Shown: positions 8,901-16,739, counted from the stretch's first letter. The stretch: 64,000 nt of DNA from Solibacter sp039934035 (GCA_039934035.1 JBDTMZ010000142.1:73732-137731), one strand, 5' to 3'. Numbers and translations are program-made. The notes: generated by a model from the sequence alone, not told the origin.

Positions 8901-10642
8901 GGCTGATTGCCACGCTGCCGGTACGTCCAGCGATAAAGTTCAGCGTGGATGCGCGTGCGTACCGGCTTGTTGTCGTAATCGCGCGCTTCCACGGTCATGG
9001 CCGCGCGGCTGTTCGGCGCATAAAAATACCGGTCGGGGCGCGCGTTCACCAGGAAGCTGCCGTAGGTCGCGATGATGGAGTTGCGGCCCACGATCTCGCG
9101 CTTCCCTGAATCGGTGACGTGCGCCTCGATCCGGTAGCGGTAGTCGGTCTTGTGGTCGGATACCGTGGTCGGAAAGTTGATGGTGAGCTTGCCGTCGGCA
9201 TCCAGCGTGCCCTCTTCTTCCAGCACCTGCTCGTCGCCGTAATCGTTCCCGCCATCATCGCTATCGGGCGGCGAATCGTCGTCCTCGCCCACCTCGTACC
9301 AGAGCGGGAAGAAGTAGCGGCTGCGATACACGCCGTATTTGAGTTTGGCGCCGCTCACCGGCTCGCCGAAGTAGTAGCGCGCATCGATCGTGGCCTGCGC
9401 GTTCTCTCCCTGCATCACGCGCGCCTTCACCGGGCTCACACGCACTTCGTATTCCGGCTTCTTGTACTCTTCCACCTCGAAGCTGCCGTGCATGAATTCG
9501 TCTTCGCCCGCACGCACTTGAAGCGAGTAACTTCCGAGCGCGGCGGAGACAGGCACCTCGAAATCGTCGCGAATAGAGCCTTTGGCGCTCACCGTGAGCG
9601 TCTTCTTATACACGGGCTTCTGCTCCGCGTCCTGAATCTCCACGCTCAGCGTCTTGCCCGCGGGCAGTGTATAGCCCGTTGCCTCCCGCTGCCGGATCAC
9701 TCCCTTAAAGTGCACCATATGCCCGGGACGATACACCGGACGGTCTGTATAGATGTAGCCCTGCCAGTGCTCGCGGCTGGTTTCGAAATCGTACGACGAG
9801 AGCGTGTTGACCGCGTAGTTGCCGCCGTGGCGCGCCACCAGCCGCAGTTCGTCGCCCTTCGCCCCCGTGTACTTCCACTCGGCCATTCCGTTGGCGTCGC
9901 TTTCCGCCGTGGCCTTGCGCTCCTCGCGCGCCATAAGGAACAGTCCGGCGCCCGAAACGGGTTCGCCCGTGTTGCGGTCCGCCAGAAAATTGACGATGCG
10001 CCCGCTGCCCGTCTTGGTGACCATCACCAGGTCGCTGACCATCAGCACGGTGTAGGCGCGCAGTTCGCCGCGTACCGCTTCCACCAGGTAGACACCGCGA
10101 TCCTTGACGCCGATTTCGACATTCTGGCTCTCCCAACGGTTGTGCGCGTTGGGCGTGTAAGGGAAGGTCAGCACGAGTTGCTGTGCATTCAGCACTGGCG
10201 CTTCGGCGTACTGCGTGCCTGCCGGTTTCGTCCCCGGCGTAGCGGTGGGCGCGGCCGGGCGGCCGAACAGATGGGCGCTGGGCGATTCCGTAAACTGGGC
10301 GCGCAGTCCGCTGCGAATGCGCGACCTGAGGCCGCGTTTCCAGCCGTGGACGATCTCCAGCAGCGTACGCTGATGCGGCGGACGCGGCACCCGCCCTCCG
10401 AACTCGTGGGCGCTCTCCAGTTGCTGGAAGAACTGCACAGGGTCGTTCACGCGGTAGACGCGAAATTCCAGCGACGCCACATTCCACGCGCTCAGTTGAA
10501 CGGAGGGCCTGCCAGCCGCCGACACACCCCCAGAAGCGCCAAACACGCGGCCGGAATTGAGCGAGAAGTAGGGTTCGTCTTCACGCTGGCCTAGCGCCGC
10601 GGCGGCCAGCGTCAACAGCAGCAATACACGCGAGAGCTTCAT
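5996..10642 (-). CDS. Bacterial alpha-2-macroglobulin family protein with thioester motif
   Basis: A 1548-residue exported protein that would trap proteases in the periplasm. A signal peptide (MKLSRVLLLLTLAAAALGQ) is followed by repeated macroglobulin (MG) beta domains: an MG2-like segment near residues 295-390 (YIYTDRPVYRPGHMVHFKG), a bait-like region around 750-800, and an alpha-helical thioester domain after about 1040. The thioester motif is CVEQ at 1072-1075, inside YGCVEQT; the Cys and Gln that form the bond are kept. Typical length for the family is 1500-1650. It lies between DUF1175 and a membrane protein with 4-bp overlaps at both ends. E. coli yfaS and yfaT show the same pairing of this family with DUF1175; no penicillin-binding protein PBP1C is adjacent. 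Confidence 0.92.
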   Translation of the reverse strand: MKLSRVLLLLTLAAAALGQREDEPYFSLNSGRVFGASGGVSAAGRPSVQLSAWNVASLEFRVYRVNDPVQFFQQLESAHEFGGRVPRPPHQRTLLEIVHGWKRGLRSRIRSGLRAQFTESPSAHLFGRPAAPTATPGTKPAGTQYAEAPVLNAQQLVLTFPYTPNAHNRWESQNVEIGVKDRGVYLVEAVRGELRAYTVLMVSDLVMVTKTGSGRIVNFLADRNTGEPVSGAGLFLMAREERKATAESDANGMAEWKYTGAKGDELRLVARHGGNYAVNTLSSYDFETSREHWQGYIYTDRPVYRPGHMVHFKGVIRQREATGYTLPAGKTLSVEIQDAEQKPVYKKTLTVSAKGSIRDDFEVPVSAALGSYSLQVRAGEDEFMHGSFEVEEYKKPEYEVRVSPVKARVMQGENAQATIDARYYFGEPVSGAKLKYGVYRSRYFFPLWYEVGEDDDSPPDSDDGGNDYGDEQVLEEEGTLDADGKLTINFPTTVSDHKTDYRYRIEAHVTDSGKREIVGRNSIIATYGSFLVNARPDRYFYAPNSRAAMTVEARDYDNKPVRTRIHAELYRWTYRQRGNQPQSTLVSATDVETGADGSGVAGFTIPGQGGTYRVKVSARTPEGRDVEAFVHLWVSGAGDADFGEGYRRTAQLIPDQKTYRAGETAKVMIVTGKANTPVLVSIEGRDLRRHQIIRSADATAVFEVPVAEQDEPGIWVTAQYVRNGVMYSANKQLRVPPVSHQLNVNVATDKAQYRPGETARYSVQVSGPDGKPAAGAELSLGVVDEAIYAIRRDMTQDPVAFFFGHEWNMVHTSDSLTYYFNGEAGKRRMRLAALRDPSRLAQLKPDRMVQPKVRKAFPDTAFWAADLVTDAEGRAQAKVEFPDSLTTWRATARAATADTRVGAATAKTIVRKNLILRLAVPRFFVQGDEVVISTMVHNYLATEKTVRVSLDVKGLDVVDGVTRDVRVLPRAEVRLDWRVRVQQVRSATLTGKALTDEESDAQELELPVNIPGVKLSQARGGALAAGGSTAYDLTFPAKVQPGSRAIGIRISPSIAGSLFGALDYLITFPYGCVEQTMSSFLPNILVTQAVNELGLKLSLDSAEVQQKIRAGVDRLNNFQHEDGGWGWWETDESHAFMTAYVVAGLAQAKAAGAQVEESRIERGAQWVSKTFAADPKLAHDLRAYMQYALAVAGKPETAGLGQVYEQRSKLSPYGLSVLGLALELGKDARTGEIAGMLEQLAQQDGEQAWWTATRDALLDFSEDATPEATAFAMKFLSHQRANSPLLPKAALWLMNHRNEGYWWSSTKQTAMVVYGLTDYLKTSGELKPDLLATVMVNDVPVLSKKFDAASVLGVPEFVLDESRLQPGVNRIKVVTTGQGRLYFSTRAEYYSTDEKFQKTGNTSLNILREYFKLTPTKDGEKIVYDLAPFNGPAASGDTIAVRLTVTGSEWKYLIVEDPIPSGTEFIERDGGYELKSRPPWWRYEFTRRELHDDRMAIFQTYFPQGQQQYFYLLKAVNPGTFQVSPARVQPMYNNGVMATTEARRVEVK

Positions 10643-11661
10643 GAAATCGGCCTCAAAATATTCCAGCGGTACACGCCCAGAAAGCGGGGATTTTCCACCA
10701 GCGGGCGCCAGTCGGCATCGGGGAAGCGGCGCAGTTCGTCCAGCGTGGGCCGCCGGATCTCGCCCGCGCCCTCCTCGCCCGGACCCGTGTGATACACCAG
10801 ATAGCGCGCGTCCGACTTCTCGATCTGGCTCGCGCCCAGGTAAATCATGCTGTGAAAGGGCATGTGTTCCTGGTCTTGGCGGAAAAACAGGAGGTCGCCC
10901 GGTTCCGCGCGATTTGTTTCACGGGAAACAAAATACGTGTTTCTCAGTTGCAGCGTTTTGGCGTCGGCAAATTGAGCAAACGAACCCAAATCGGCCGGAC
11001 GGAACGGCCCTGGCGTCACCCGGAACAGGTTCCCACCGAGCGCCGTGTACGGGTATTGATATTTCACCACCGCCGGAATTCCGGGCAGGATCGGCAACTG
11101 AGCCGCCGTCGCCCAGGCGCCGTCGTGAGCGCGCAGAGCCTCGCGATAGGCGTACCGAATCAGGGCCGCGCAATCGTTGATTTCAGCCGGACGCTGTTCC
11201 AGCGCCTGAAAATACTGCGCTTCCGCCAGAAAGGCGAACCACAGGCGAAAGGCGCGCCGGTCGGCGGCATCGTCCAGGCGCAGAAAGTCGGGCGTGCCGT
11301 CACCGGCGGAATCGTTCACGGCCAGAGTGACGGTCAGCGGGACGCGGAGGGCCGGATCGCCCGGGAACTCAACCCGCACCGTGACCTCGGCCGGCATCAC
11401 CCCGGCGCGAATCCGCGCCCGATAGCCAAGGTCGGTTGCCTCCACTTCTTCCACTGTGGCGGCGTGCGCGGGTTCCACTGATACGCGGGGAGGCGCGTCG
11501 GAACGCCGGTCGATCGTGACCAGTGCGGTGTCGTAGCCATCGGCCGCCAGTTGGGTGGGCTCGACACGCAACCGCGGCGCAGTGGCGCGATGCCGCGGCG
11601 CTGCCCACACCAGCCCGATCACGATGACGGCGGCCACCCCCGGCAGCACCACTCGCTTCAT
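10639..11661 (-). CDS. DUF1175 family protein
   Basis: A 340-residue protein with an N-terminal membrane anchor or signal (VVLPGVAAVIVIGLVWA), an Ig-like beta segment (residues about 28-115) and a C-terminal DUF1175 region with AEINDCAALIRYAYREAL and PGDLLFFRQDQEHMPFHSMIYLG. The Cys-Ala-Ala-Leu-Ile-Arg context, the later His and the LLFF pattern resemble NlpC/P60-like cysteine hydrolases, so a Cys-His peptidase activity is possible. E. coli yfaT (DUF1175) neighbours the macroglobulin yfaS. Its stop overlaps the macroglobulin start by 4 bp. The ATG at 11661 itself overlaps the TGA of an upstream truncated reading frame. Confidence 0.85.
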   Translation of the reverse strand: MKRVVLPGVAAVIVIGLVWAAPRHRATAPRLRVEPTQLAADGYDTALVTIDRRSDAPPRVSVEPAHAATVEEVEATDLGYRARIRAGVMPAEVTVRVEFPGDPALRVPLTVTLAVNDSAGDGTPDFLRLDDAADRRAFRLWFAFLAEAQYFQALEQRPAEINDCAALIRYAYREALRAHDGAWATAAQLPILPGIPAVVKYQYPYTALGGNLFRVTPGPFRPADLGSFAQFADAKTLQLRNTYFVSRETNRAEPGDLLFFRQDQEHMPFHSMIYLGASQIEKSDARYLVYHTGPGEEGAGEIRRPTLDELRRFPDADWRPLVENPRFLGVYRWNILRPIS

Positions 11662-11810
11662 AGCGCGGCCGGAGTCCCTCGTCCGCTCGCCAGCGCGGGG
11701 CTATCGGACAAGCCGGCGGAGAATCCGATGAACGCGCTCTCCACGGCGTCCACCAGATCGGGCATGAGAAGTACCGCGCGCACGTCGACTTCGGACAACC
11801 AAAGAGGCAT
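11658..11810 (-). pseudogene. N-terminal remnant of an ornithine cyclodeaminase/mu-crystallin family gene
   Basis: A 50-codon frame starts at ATG 11810 and ends in a TGA that overlaps the DUF1175 ATG. Its first 33 residues (LSEVDVRAVLLMPDLVDAVE and then SAFIGFSAG) look like the start of ornithine cyclodeaminase family enzymes, which normally exceed 300 residues. After residue about 33 the similarity stops and the sequence is low complexity. The NAD-binding core is missing, so no enzyme can be made. I read it as a gene fragment whose end now acts as a leader reading frame for the DUF1175 operon. Family recognition is from memory of the N-terminal pattern. Confidence 0.5.
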
Positions 11811-12024
11811 TCAGGGCATTCTACCGCCCCACACTTCCCGAAGCACGTCTTAGCGAGCGGGCTTCCGCGAGCAGAGTGTTAGGAGCGGTCTTCATGGACA
11901 GTGCGTTACCGGCGTAGGCTTAGGGAGGCGGCATCCGCGGAACCGCTCAGGCGCGCGGATTGGAGAGCGGGGCGTCCATGGGCAGCGCACGCGGCGCGCG
12001 CTGCAAGCGGCGGAAAGGCCCTCC
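11811..12024. other. Spacer without recognised gene
   Basis: About 210 bp between the ornithine-cyclodeaminase-like remnant and the flagellar-rod-like mini-gene. No open frame here has a recognisable product, a strong ribosome-binding site or a promoter that I would defend. Confidence 0.4.
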
Positions 12025-12246
12025 CTACGCGAAGATATCGATCAGCTTCTTCTGCATCTCGTCGGCCGTCTGCAGTACGCGTGCATTCAGGGCAAATTGA
12101 TGTCCAGCACTGAGCAGTTCCACCATGTCGCCGGCCAGTTCTCCGGTATCCGGAGACCGCCCCGGCGGGGCAAGCTTCTCCGCCTTCCTTTCGAGTTTGC
12201 TCTGGGCGTCCTGCATTCCGCCCAAAGCGGCGCCTGTGATACTCAT
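12025..12246 (-). CDS. Mini-protein resembling a flagellar basal-body rod C-terminal domain
   Basis: A 73-residue protein (MSITGAALGG start) made of a short N-terminal helix and a C-terminal helix with VELLSAGHQFALNARVLQTA followed by DEMQKKLIDI. This pattern matches the C-terminal helix of FlgB/FlgC/FlgE-type axial proteins, where the family usually reads LVxLxxAQxAYxANAxVIQTxDEM. The N-terminal rod motif and the middle domain are missing. An alternative ATG lies at 12267. It is not in a flagellar operon; the divergent neighbour is an aldo/keto reductase. It could be a reduced flagellin-like or secretion-related protein. Family likeness is clear, function unknown. Confidence 0.65.
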   Translation of the reverse strand: MSITGAALGGMQDAQSKLERKAEKLAPPGRSPDTGELAGDMVELLSAGHQFALNARVLQTADEMQKKLIDIFA

Positions 12247-12300
12247 GCCCGTCTTATCGGACCGCATGCGGAAATCTTGAATCACGTTATTGTAGAAAGC

Positions 12301-13251
12301 ATGGAAAAAAGACGGCTTGGTAATAGCGACTTGGAGCTGACCCGGATCGGCGTTGGTGCCTGGGCGATGGGAGGCGGCGGATGGGCCTTCGCCTGGGGGC
12401 CCCAGGACGATAACGAATCGATCTCGGCAATCCGCGCCGCCCTCGATTACGGCGTCAATTGGATCGATACCGCCGCCGTCTACGGGCTGGGCCATTCCGA
12501 GGAAGTCGTGGCGCGCGCGCTCGAAGGGCGCTCCGACAAACCCTATGTGTTCACCAAGTGCGCCCGCACCTGGAATGCCGACCGGCAGATTCAGAAAGTC
12601 CTGAAGCGCGATTCGGTGCGCAAGGAGTGCGAGGACAGCCTGCGCCGCCTGAAGGTCGACGTGATCGACCTGTACCAGATCCACTGGCCGGAACCGGACG
12701 AGGATGTCGAGGAAGGCTGGGAAACGCTGGCGCGCCTGAAGGAGGAAGGCAAGGTGCGGTGGATCGGCGTATCGAACTTCAACGTGGCGCAGTTGGAACG
12801 CTGTCGGGCGATTGCGCCCATCACTTCCCTGCAGCCGCCTTATTCCGCCATCTCGCCCGAAATCCAGGACGCGCAGCTTCCCTACTGCCAGGAACACAAC
12901 ATCGGCGTCCTTGTCTATTCGCCGATGAAGAGCGGCCTGTTGACCGGCAAGATGACCAAGGAGCGCGTGGCGGCCATGCCCGAGGACGATTTCCGGCGCC
13001 GCGCCCCCGCGTTTCAGGAGCCGCAACTCACCAAGAATTTAGCCCTTGCCGACCTGATGAAGCAGGTCGGCGCGCGTCACGGCCGTTCGGCGGGCGAGGT
13101 GGCGATCGCCTGGACGCTGCGCCATCCGGCGGTCACCGCCGCGATTGTCGGCCTGCGCAGCGCGGAACAGGCTGCGGGGGTGAAGGGTGCCCTGGAATTC
13201 CGCCTGTCGCCGGAGGAGATCGCCGAAATCGACGCGGCGCGCGTCGCCTGA
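12301..13251 (+). CDS. Aldo/keto reductase
   Basis: A 316-residue NADPH-dependent oxidoreductase with the (beta/alpha)8 fold of the AKR superfamily. The catalytic tetrad is visible: Asp56 and Tyr61 (IDTAAVYGLGHSEE), Lys86 (VFTKCA) and His128 (YQIHWPEP). The C-terminal AIVGLRSAEQ segment binds the cofactor phosphate in this family. ATG 12301 is chosen because the N-terminal MEKRRLGNSDLELTRIGVG matches the family start; the open frame upstream overlaps the mini-gene on the other strand. It is closest in pattern to the YajO/Tas-like AKR group. Substrate unknown; no operon partner. Confidence 0.92.
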   Translation: MEKRRLGNSDLELTRIGVGAWAMGGGGWAFAWGPQDDNESISAIRAALDYGVNWIDTAAVYGLGHSEEVVARALEGRSDKPYVFTKCARTWNADRQIQKVLKRDSVRKECEDSLRRLKVDVIDLYQIHWPEPDEDVEEGWETLARLKEEGKVRWIGVSNFNVAQLERCRAIAPITSLQPPYSAISPEIQDAQLPYCQEHNIGVLVYSPMKSGLLTGKMTKERVAAMPEDDFRRRAPAFQEPQLTKNLALADLMKQVGARHGRSAGEVAIAWTLRHPAVTAAIVGLRSAEQAAGVKGALEFRLSPEEIAEIDAARVA

Positions 13252-13337
13252 GGCCCGCTAACGGGTAAGGAAAAACGCCTCGCTGAGAGGGCGCGGACAA
13301 GTTCGCCATAAGTAGCGGAACCCCCTACCCGCTCTGC

Positions 13338-13343
13338 TATACT
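13338..13343 (+). promoter_or_regulatory. Candidate -10 box for yceD-rpmF-plsX
   Basis: TATACT lies 35 bp before the yceD ATG in the 126-bp spacer after the aldo/keto reductase. No good -35 hexamer is seen at 16-18 bp, so the site is tentative. Confidence 0.35.
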
Positions 13344-13377
13344 GTAGTGGTTCTGCCCTGAAGATCGAGTTTACCCC

Positions 13378-13896
13378 ATGTTCCTTAGTGTCAAAGAGTT
13401 GGAGCTGCATAAGATCAGCTTTGACAAGCTTTTCGAACCCGGGCAGATAGGGTTCGCCGGAGAAGATCTGGAGTTAGGTTCGCCCCTTCACGTTACTGGG
13501 GTTGCCGAACTGCTGGACGATTCCGGCGGGCAATTACGGGTCCGCGGCAAATACACCGCGGAAATTTTGGCGCAGTGCCACCGTTGTCTGGTACGAGTGC
13601 GCTATCCGCTCGCCACGGAGTTCGATTTGTTTTATCAGCCTGCCTCGGATGCTCCTGAAGAGGAAGAGGTTAAAATAGGCGCGGGTGAAGCGGATATCGG
13701 GTTTTACGAGGATGGCCTCGAACTGGGGGACATTCTCCAGGAGCAGATTTTGTTGGCTTTGCCGATGCAGCGGGTATGTAGTGAAACCTGTAAAGGGATC
13801 TGCCCCGTTTGCGGTAAGAACCGGAACGAAAGCTCGTGCGATTGTAAGCCCGTCGCGGACAATCGCTGGAACGCGCTCCGTAACTTAAATATCTGA
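13378..13896 (+). CDS. yceD: YceD family protein (DUF177, 23S rRNA accumulation protein)
   Basis: A 172-residue cytoplasmic protein of the YceD/DUF177 family, which almost always sits before rpmF and is linked to 23S rRNA accumulation. It has the family CHRC motif (Cys67, Cys70) within AEILAQCHRCLV and a second cluster, CSETCKGICPVCG (Cys134, 138, 142, 145), near the C-terminus, with an acidic linker (EEEEV) between. The four C-terminal cysteines probably bind zinc. It is followed by rpmF (69 bp later) and plsX, the conserved order yceD-rpmF-plsX that ties ribosome assembly to lipid synthesis. Confidence 0.9.
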   Translation: MFLSVKELELHKISFDKLFEPGQIGFAGEDLELGSPLHVTGVAELLDDSGGQLRVRGKYTAEILAQCHRCLVRVRYPLATEFDLFYQPASDAPEEEEVKIGAGEADIGFYEDGLELGDILQEQILLALPMQRVCSETCKGICPVCGKNRNESSCDCKPVADNRWNALRNLNI

Positions 13897-13965
13897 GTCT
13901 TAACTGACAGCGATGAAGAGCCCTGGCACAAAGGGCGTACAGAAGGAATTTGTTGAGGTAGAGAA

Positions 13966-14148
13966 ATGCCGAATCCCAAACGTAGACACTCCAAGAGGCG
14001 GACCAGCACCCGCCGCGCGCACGATGCCCTGAAGGCGTCCGGTCTTTCGGAGTGCCCGAACTGCCACGAGCCCAAGCTTCCACATCGCGTATGTCCCAAG
14101 TGCGGCCAGTACAAGGGCCGTGAAGTAATTGAAGTGGTTGCAGAGTAG
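13966..14148 (+). CDS. rpmF: 50S ribosomal protein L32 (bL32)
   Basis: A 60-residue basic protein that starts with the diagnostic MPNPKRRHSKRRTSTRRAHD and has the zinc-binding CxxC pairs of the L32 zinc ribbon (CPNCHE and CPKCGQYKGR). Length and sequence are typical. It is located between yceD and plsX, 12 bp before plsX. Confidence 0.98.
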   Translation: MPNPKRRHSKRRTSTRRAHDALKASGLSECPNCHEPKLPHRVCPKCGQYKGREVIEVVAE

Positions 14149-14160
14149 CGCCATCCCGAC

Positions 14161-15174
14161 ATGCTGACCATTGCGCTGGATGCAATGGGCGGAGACCACG
14201 CCCCCCAAGCCGAAGTAGAAGGGGCGGTTCGAGCCGCCGGGAGTTTGGGCGTCAAAGTCCTCCTGGTGGGCCAGCAGGATGCGGTCCGTCGGGAACTGGA
14301 ACAGCACGAAGGATACCGCGACCTTCCCATCGAAATCGTACACGCCAGTGAGCGCGTGACCATGGAAGACAGCGCCGCCAAAGCGGTGCGTTCCAAGCGG
14401 GATAGCTCCATGCGCGTGGCCTCGCGGCTAGTACGCGACGGGTGTGCCCAGGGGTTCGTCTCGGCCGGCAATACCGGCGCTGTGATGGCCACCGCGAAGA
14501 TGGTACAAGGCGTAGTGCCCGGCGTGGAACGTCCGGCATTGCTCGGTGTATTTCCCACCATGGCCGGAAATCCGGTGGTGCTGGTGGACGTCGGGGCCAA
14601 TGTGGATTGTTCGCCAGAAATGCTGGCGCAGTTCGCCATCATGGGTGACATCTATTCACGCAACATTCTGCATCGCCCCAATCCCCGCGTGGGCATTCTG
14701 TCCATCGGCGAGGAAGAGCATAAGGGCAACGACCTGACCCGCGCCGCCTGGCCCCTGCTCAAAAACCTGCGCATCAATTTCATCGGCAATGTGGAAGGCC
14801 GCGACATGTACGCCGGCAATGTGGACGTGATTGTCTGCGACGGTTTCACCGGCAATGTCGCCCTCAAAGTGTCCGAGGGGCTGGTGGACATGTTCAAGAA
14901 GCTGTTGCGGGAATCGCTGGAAGCCACGATCAGCGGCAAGATCGGCTACGCACTTTCCAAGAACGCGCTGAGCAGTTTCCGCAAGCGCCTGGATCACTCC
15001 GAATACGGCGGTGCGCCGCTGCTGGGCGTGCGTGGCGGCTGCATCATCGGGCACGGCTCCTCCAACGCCAACGGCATCAAGAACGCAATTCGGGTGGCGG
15101 CGGAATTCTCCGGCGGCAACCTCAATCGCAAGCTCGAAGAAGAATTGATGCGCCTCAGCCAGGCAGGCGACTAA
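14161..15174 (+). CDS. plsX: Phosphate acyltransferase PlsX
   Basis: A 337-residue peripheral membrane enzyme that turns acyl-ACP into acyl-phosphate, the donor for PlsY in phosphatidic acid synthesis. Marks are the N-terminal IALDAMGGDHAP, SAGNTGAVMA around residue 100, VDVGANVDC and the C-terminal LLGVRGGCIIGHGSSN. The length matches the family (about 330-345). It is the last gene of the yceD-rpmF-plsX group; no fabH follows as it does in many bacteria. A hairpin starts 11 bp after the stop. Confidence 0.96.
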   Translation: MLTIALDAMGGDHAPQAEVEGAVRAAGSLGVKVLLVGQQDAVRRELEQHEGYRDLPIEIVHASERVTMEDSAAKAVRSKRDSSMRVASRLVRDGCAQGFVSAGNTGAVMATAKMVQGVVPGVERPALLGVFPTMAGNPVVLVDVGANVDCSPEMLAQFAIMGDIYSRNILHRPNPRVGILSIGEEEHKGNDLTRAAWPLLKNLRINFIGNVEGRDMYAGNVDVIVCDGFTGNVALKVSEGLVDMFKKLLRESLEATISGKIGYALSKNALSSFRKRLDHSEYGGAPLLGVRGGCIIGHGSSNANGIKNAIRVAAEFSGGNLNRKLEEELMRLSQAGD

Positions 15175-15185
15175 GCAGCCAGGTG

Positions 15186-15215
15186 GAACAGGCCATCGTT
15201 TTGCGTGGCCTGTTC
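15186..15215 (+). terminator. Hairpin after plsX
   Basis: Nine-base stem GAACAGGCC / GGCCTGTTC with a 12-base loop. There is no U run, so it is a candidate terminator only. The arm belongs to the GACAGGCC palindrome family seen elsewhere in the window. Confidence 0.45.
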
Positions 15216-15322
15216 GCTTCGCGCGGCCTGTTGGCTTCGCCAAGCGGTCCGCACGGGCGGTCGCATACCATCGTTCATCCCCCGCCGCGTGCCCCGTCCC
15301 GGCGAGTTTCCGTGCGCGCCGC

Positions 15323-15328
15323 TATAAT
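15323..15328 (+). promoter_or_regulatory. Consensus -10 box before the small secreted protein
   Basis: TATAAT, a perfect sigma-70 -10 hexamer, lies 20 bp before the GTG start at 15349; AGGAG at 15337-15341 serves as ribosome site. The -35 region is GC-rich and weak. Confidence 0.55.
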
Positions 15329-15348
15329 ACGTTGACAGGAGTTTAACC

Positions 15349-15708
15349 GTGACCATTCTCAAACTGGCAGCTTGTTCCCTCTTCTTCACGCTCGCCGCCA
15401 TGGCGCAGGGCGTAGCGGGTAAATGGACGGCCGCCATCGACACCCAGATCGGTGTACAAAACTACACCTACGATTTCAAAGTGGACGGCGAGAAACTTAC
15501 CGGCACCGCGAAGAGCGACATGAGCGGCAGCCCTATTACGGAAGGCGCCGTCAAAGGCAACACCATCACCTTCTCCGAGATGCTGACGTTCCAGGACATG
15601 ACGATCAAAGTGACCTATACCGGCACAATCAGCGGCGACGAAATCAAATTCAATCGCAAGGTGGGCGATCTCGCCAGCGAGGATTTTGTCGCCAAACGCG
15701 CCAAGTGA
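15349..15708 (+). CDS. Small secreted protein of unknown function
   Basis: A 119-residue protein with a signal peptide ending at AMAQ and a mature part of alternating beta strands (KWTAAIDTQIG, YTYDFKVDGEKLTGTA, ITEGAVKGNTITF, IKVTYTGTISGDEIKF). The repeated 'GxIxGxxIxF' pattern is common in small secreted acidobacterial proteins. GTG is the start, with AGGAG 7 bases upstream and a consensus -10 box. It is 2 bp before an ABC transporter gene pair but probably has its own promoter. Function not known. Confidence 0.75.
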   Translation: MTILKLAACSLFFTLAAMAQGVAGKWTAAIDTQIGVQNYTYDFKVDGEKLTGTAKSDMSGSPITEGAVKGNTITFSEMLTFQDMTIKVTYTGTISGDEIKFNRKVGDLASEDFVAKRAK

Positions 15709-15710
15709 AC

Positions 15711-16739
15711 ATGGGCATCGGGATCCGCATCGAAAACCTGCGCAAAGTCTTCGACACCCCGCCGCCCATGGCCGGACGCGGGGCGGGATTTTCGTTCACG
15801 CCCGCCCGCTCCGGTCGCAAAGACACGTCGCCGAAGAAGTTCGAACTGGTGGCGCTCGACGGCGTGTCCTTCGAGATTCGCGCGGGCGAGATTTTTGGTC
15901 TATTGGGTCCCAACGGCGCCGGAAAATCGACCACCATCGGCATTCTGACCACGCGCACGCAACCCACCAGCGGGCGCGCCATCATCGGCGAGTACGACGT
16001 GTGGCAGGAGCAGGTGAAGGCCAAGCGCCTGATCGGCGTGGTGCCGCAGCGGCCGAATCTGGATTTCTCGCTGACCGCGCGCGAGATCCTGACCTTTCAC
16101 GGCGCATATTTCGGGCAGAGTTTTCGCGAGCGCGAGCGCCGGGCCGACGAACTACTGGAGAAATTCAAACTCACCGACCGCGCCACGCACATGGTGCGCA
16201 CCTTCTCGGGCGGCATGATGCAGCGTCTCTCGATCGCGCGCGCCATGATGCACGATCCCGAGGTGATGTTCCTGGACGAGCCCAGCGCCGGGCTGGATCC
16301 GCAGACGCGATTACTGCTGTGGGATACCATCCGCGAATACAACCGCCTCGGCAAAACCATTGTGCTCACCACGCATTACATGGATGAGGCCGACGCGCTG
16401 TGCCACCGCCTCGCTATCATCGATCACGGCAAGATTATCGCCGAAGGCACGCCCACCGAACTGAAGGCGACCATCCCGGGCGGCTATCTTCTGCGCCTGC
16501 GCTTCGACCGGATTTCCGAGGCGCTGCTGAACGATCTGCGCGCGCTGCCGGGCGTCACCGAGGTGCGTTCGGCGGAAGCGTGTTCGGTGGATGTGTACGC
16601 GGGCAGCGGCGGTCCGCTGATCGGACCCATCGTCAATGCGGCGGTGGCGGCGGGCATGGAACTACGCGACGTACATATACAGGAGCCGAGTCTGGAGACT
16701 CTGTTCCTGCACCACACCGGAAGGAGCCTGCGGGATTGA
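15711..16739 (+). CDS. ABC-2 type exporter, ATP-binding protein
   Basis: A 342-residue ATPase of the DrrA/NodI type. Walker A GPNGAGKST is followed by the Q-loop PQRPNLDF, signature FSGGMMQRLSIA, Walker B VMFLDEPSAGLDPQ and switch His in TTHYMDEAD. An unusual insert of about 30 residues (PPMAGRGAGFSFTPARSG) lies between the first beta strand and the Walker A strand. The C-terminal domain (after about 245) is the DrrA-type regulatory region. ATG 15711 is chosen because it starts the conserved IRIENLRKVF region. Its stop overlaps the permease TTG start by 4 bp, so the two form one transporter. Confidence 0.92.
   Translation: MGIGIRIENLRKVFDTPPPMAGRGAGFSFTPARSGRKDTSPKKFELVALDGVSFEIRAGEIFGLLGPNGAGKSTTIGILTTRTQPTSGRAIIGEYDVWQEQVKAKRLIGVVPQRPNLDFSLTAREILTFHGAYFGQSFRERERRADELLEKFKLTDRATHMVRTFSGGMMQRLSIARAMMHDPEVMFLDEPSAGLDPQTRLLLWDTIREYNRLGKTIVLTTHYMDEADALCHRLAIIDHGKIIAEGTPTELKATIPGGYLLRLRFDRISEALLNDLRALPGVTEVRSAEACSVDVYAGSGGPLIGPIVNAAVAAGMELRDVHIQEPSLETLFLHHTGRSLRD

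Noticed and set aside
7106..9109. 667-codon plus-strand frame inside the alpha-2-macroglobulin gene
   Set aside because: Antisense shadow; Arg/His-rich translation without motifs, while the minus strand encodes a full conserved protein.
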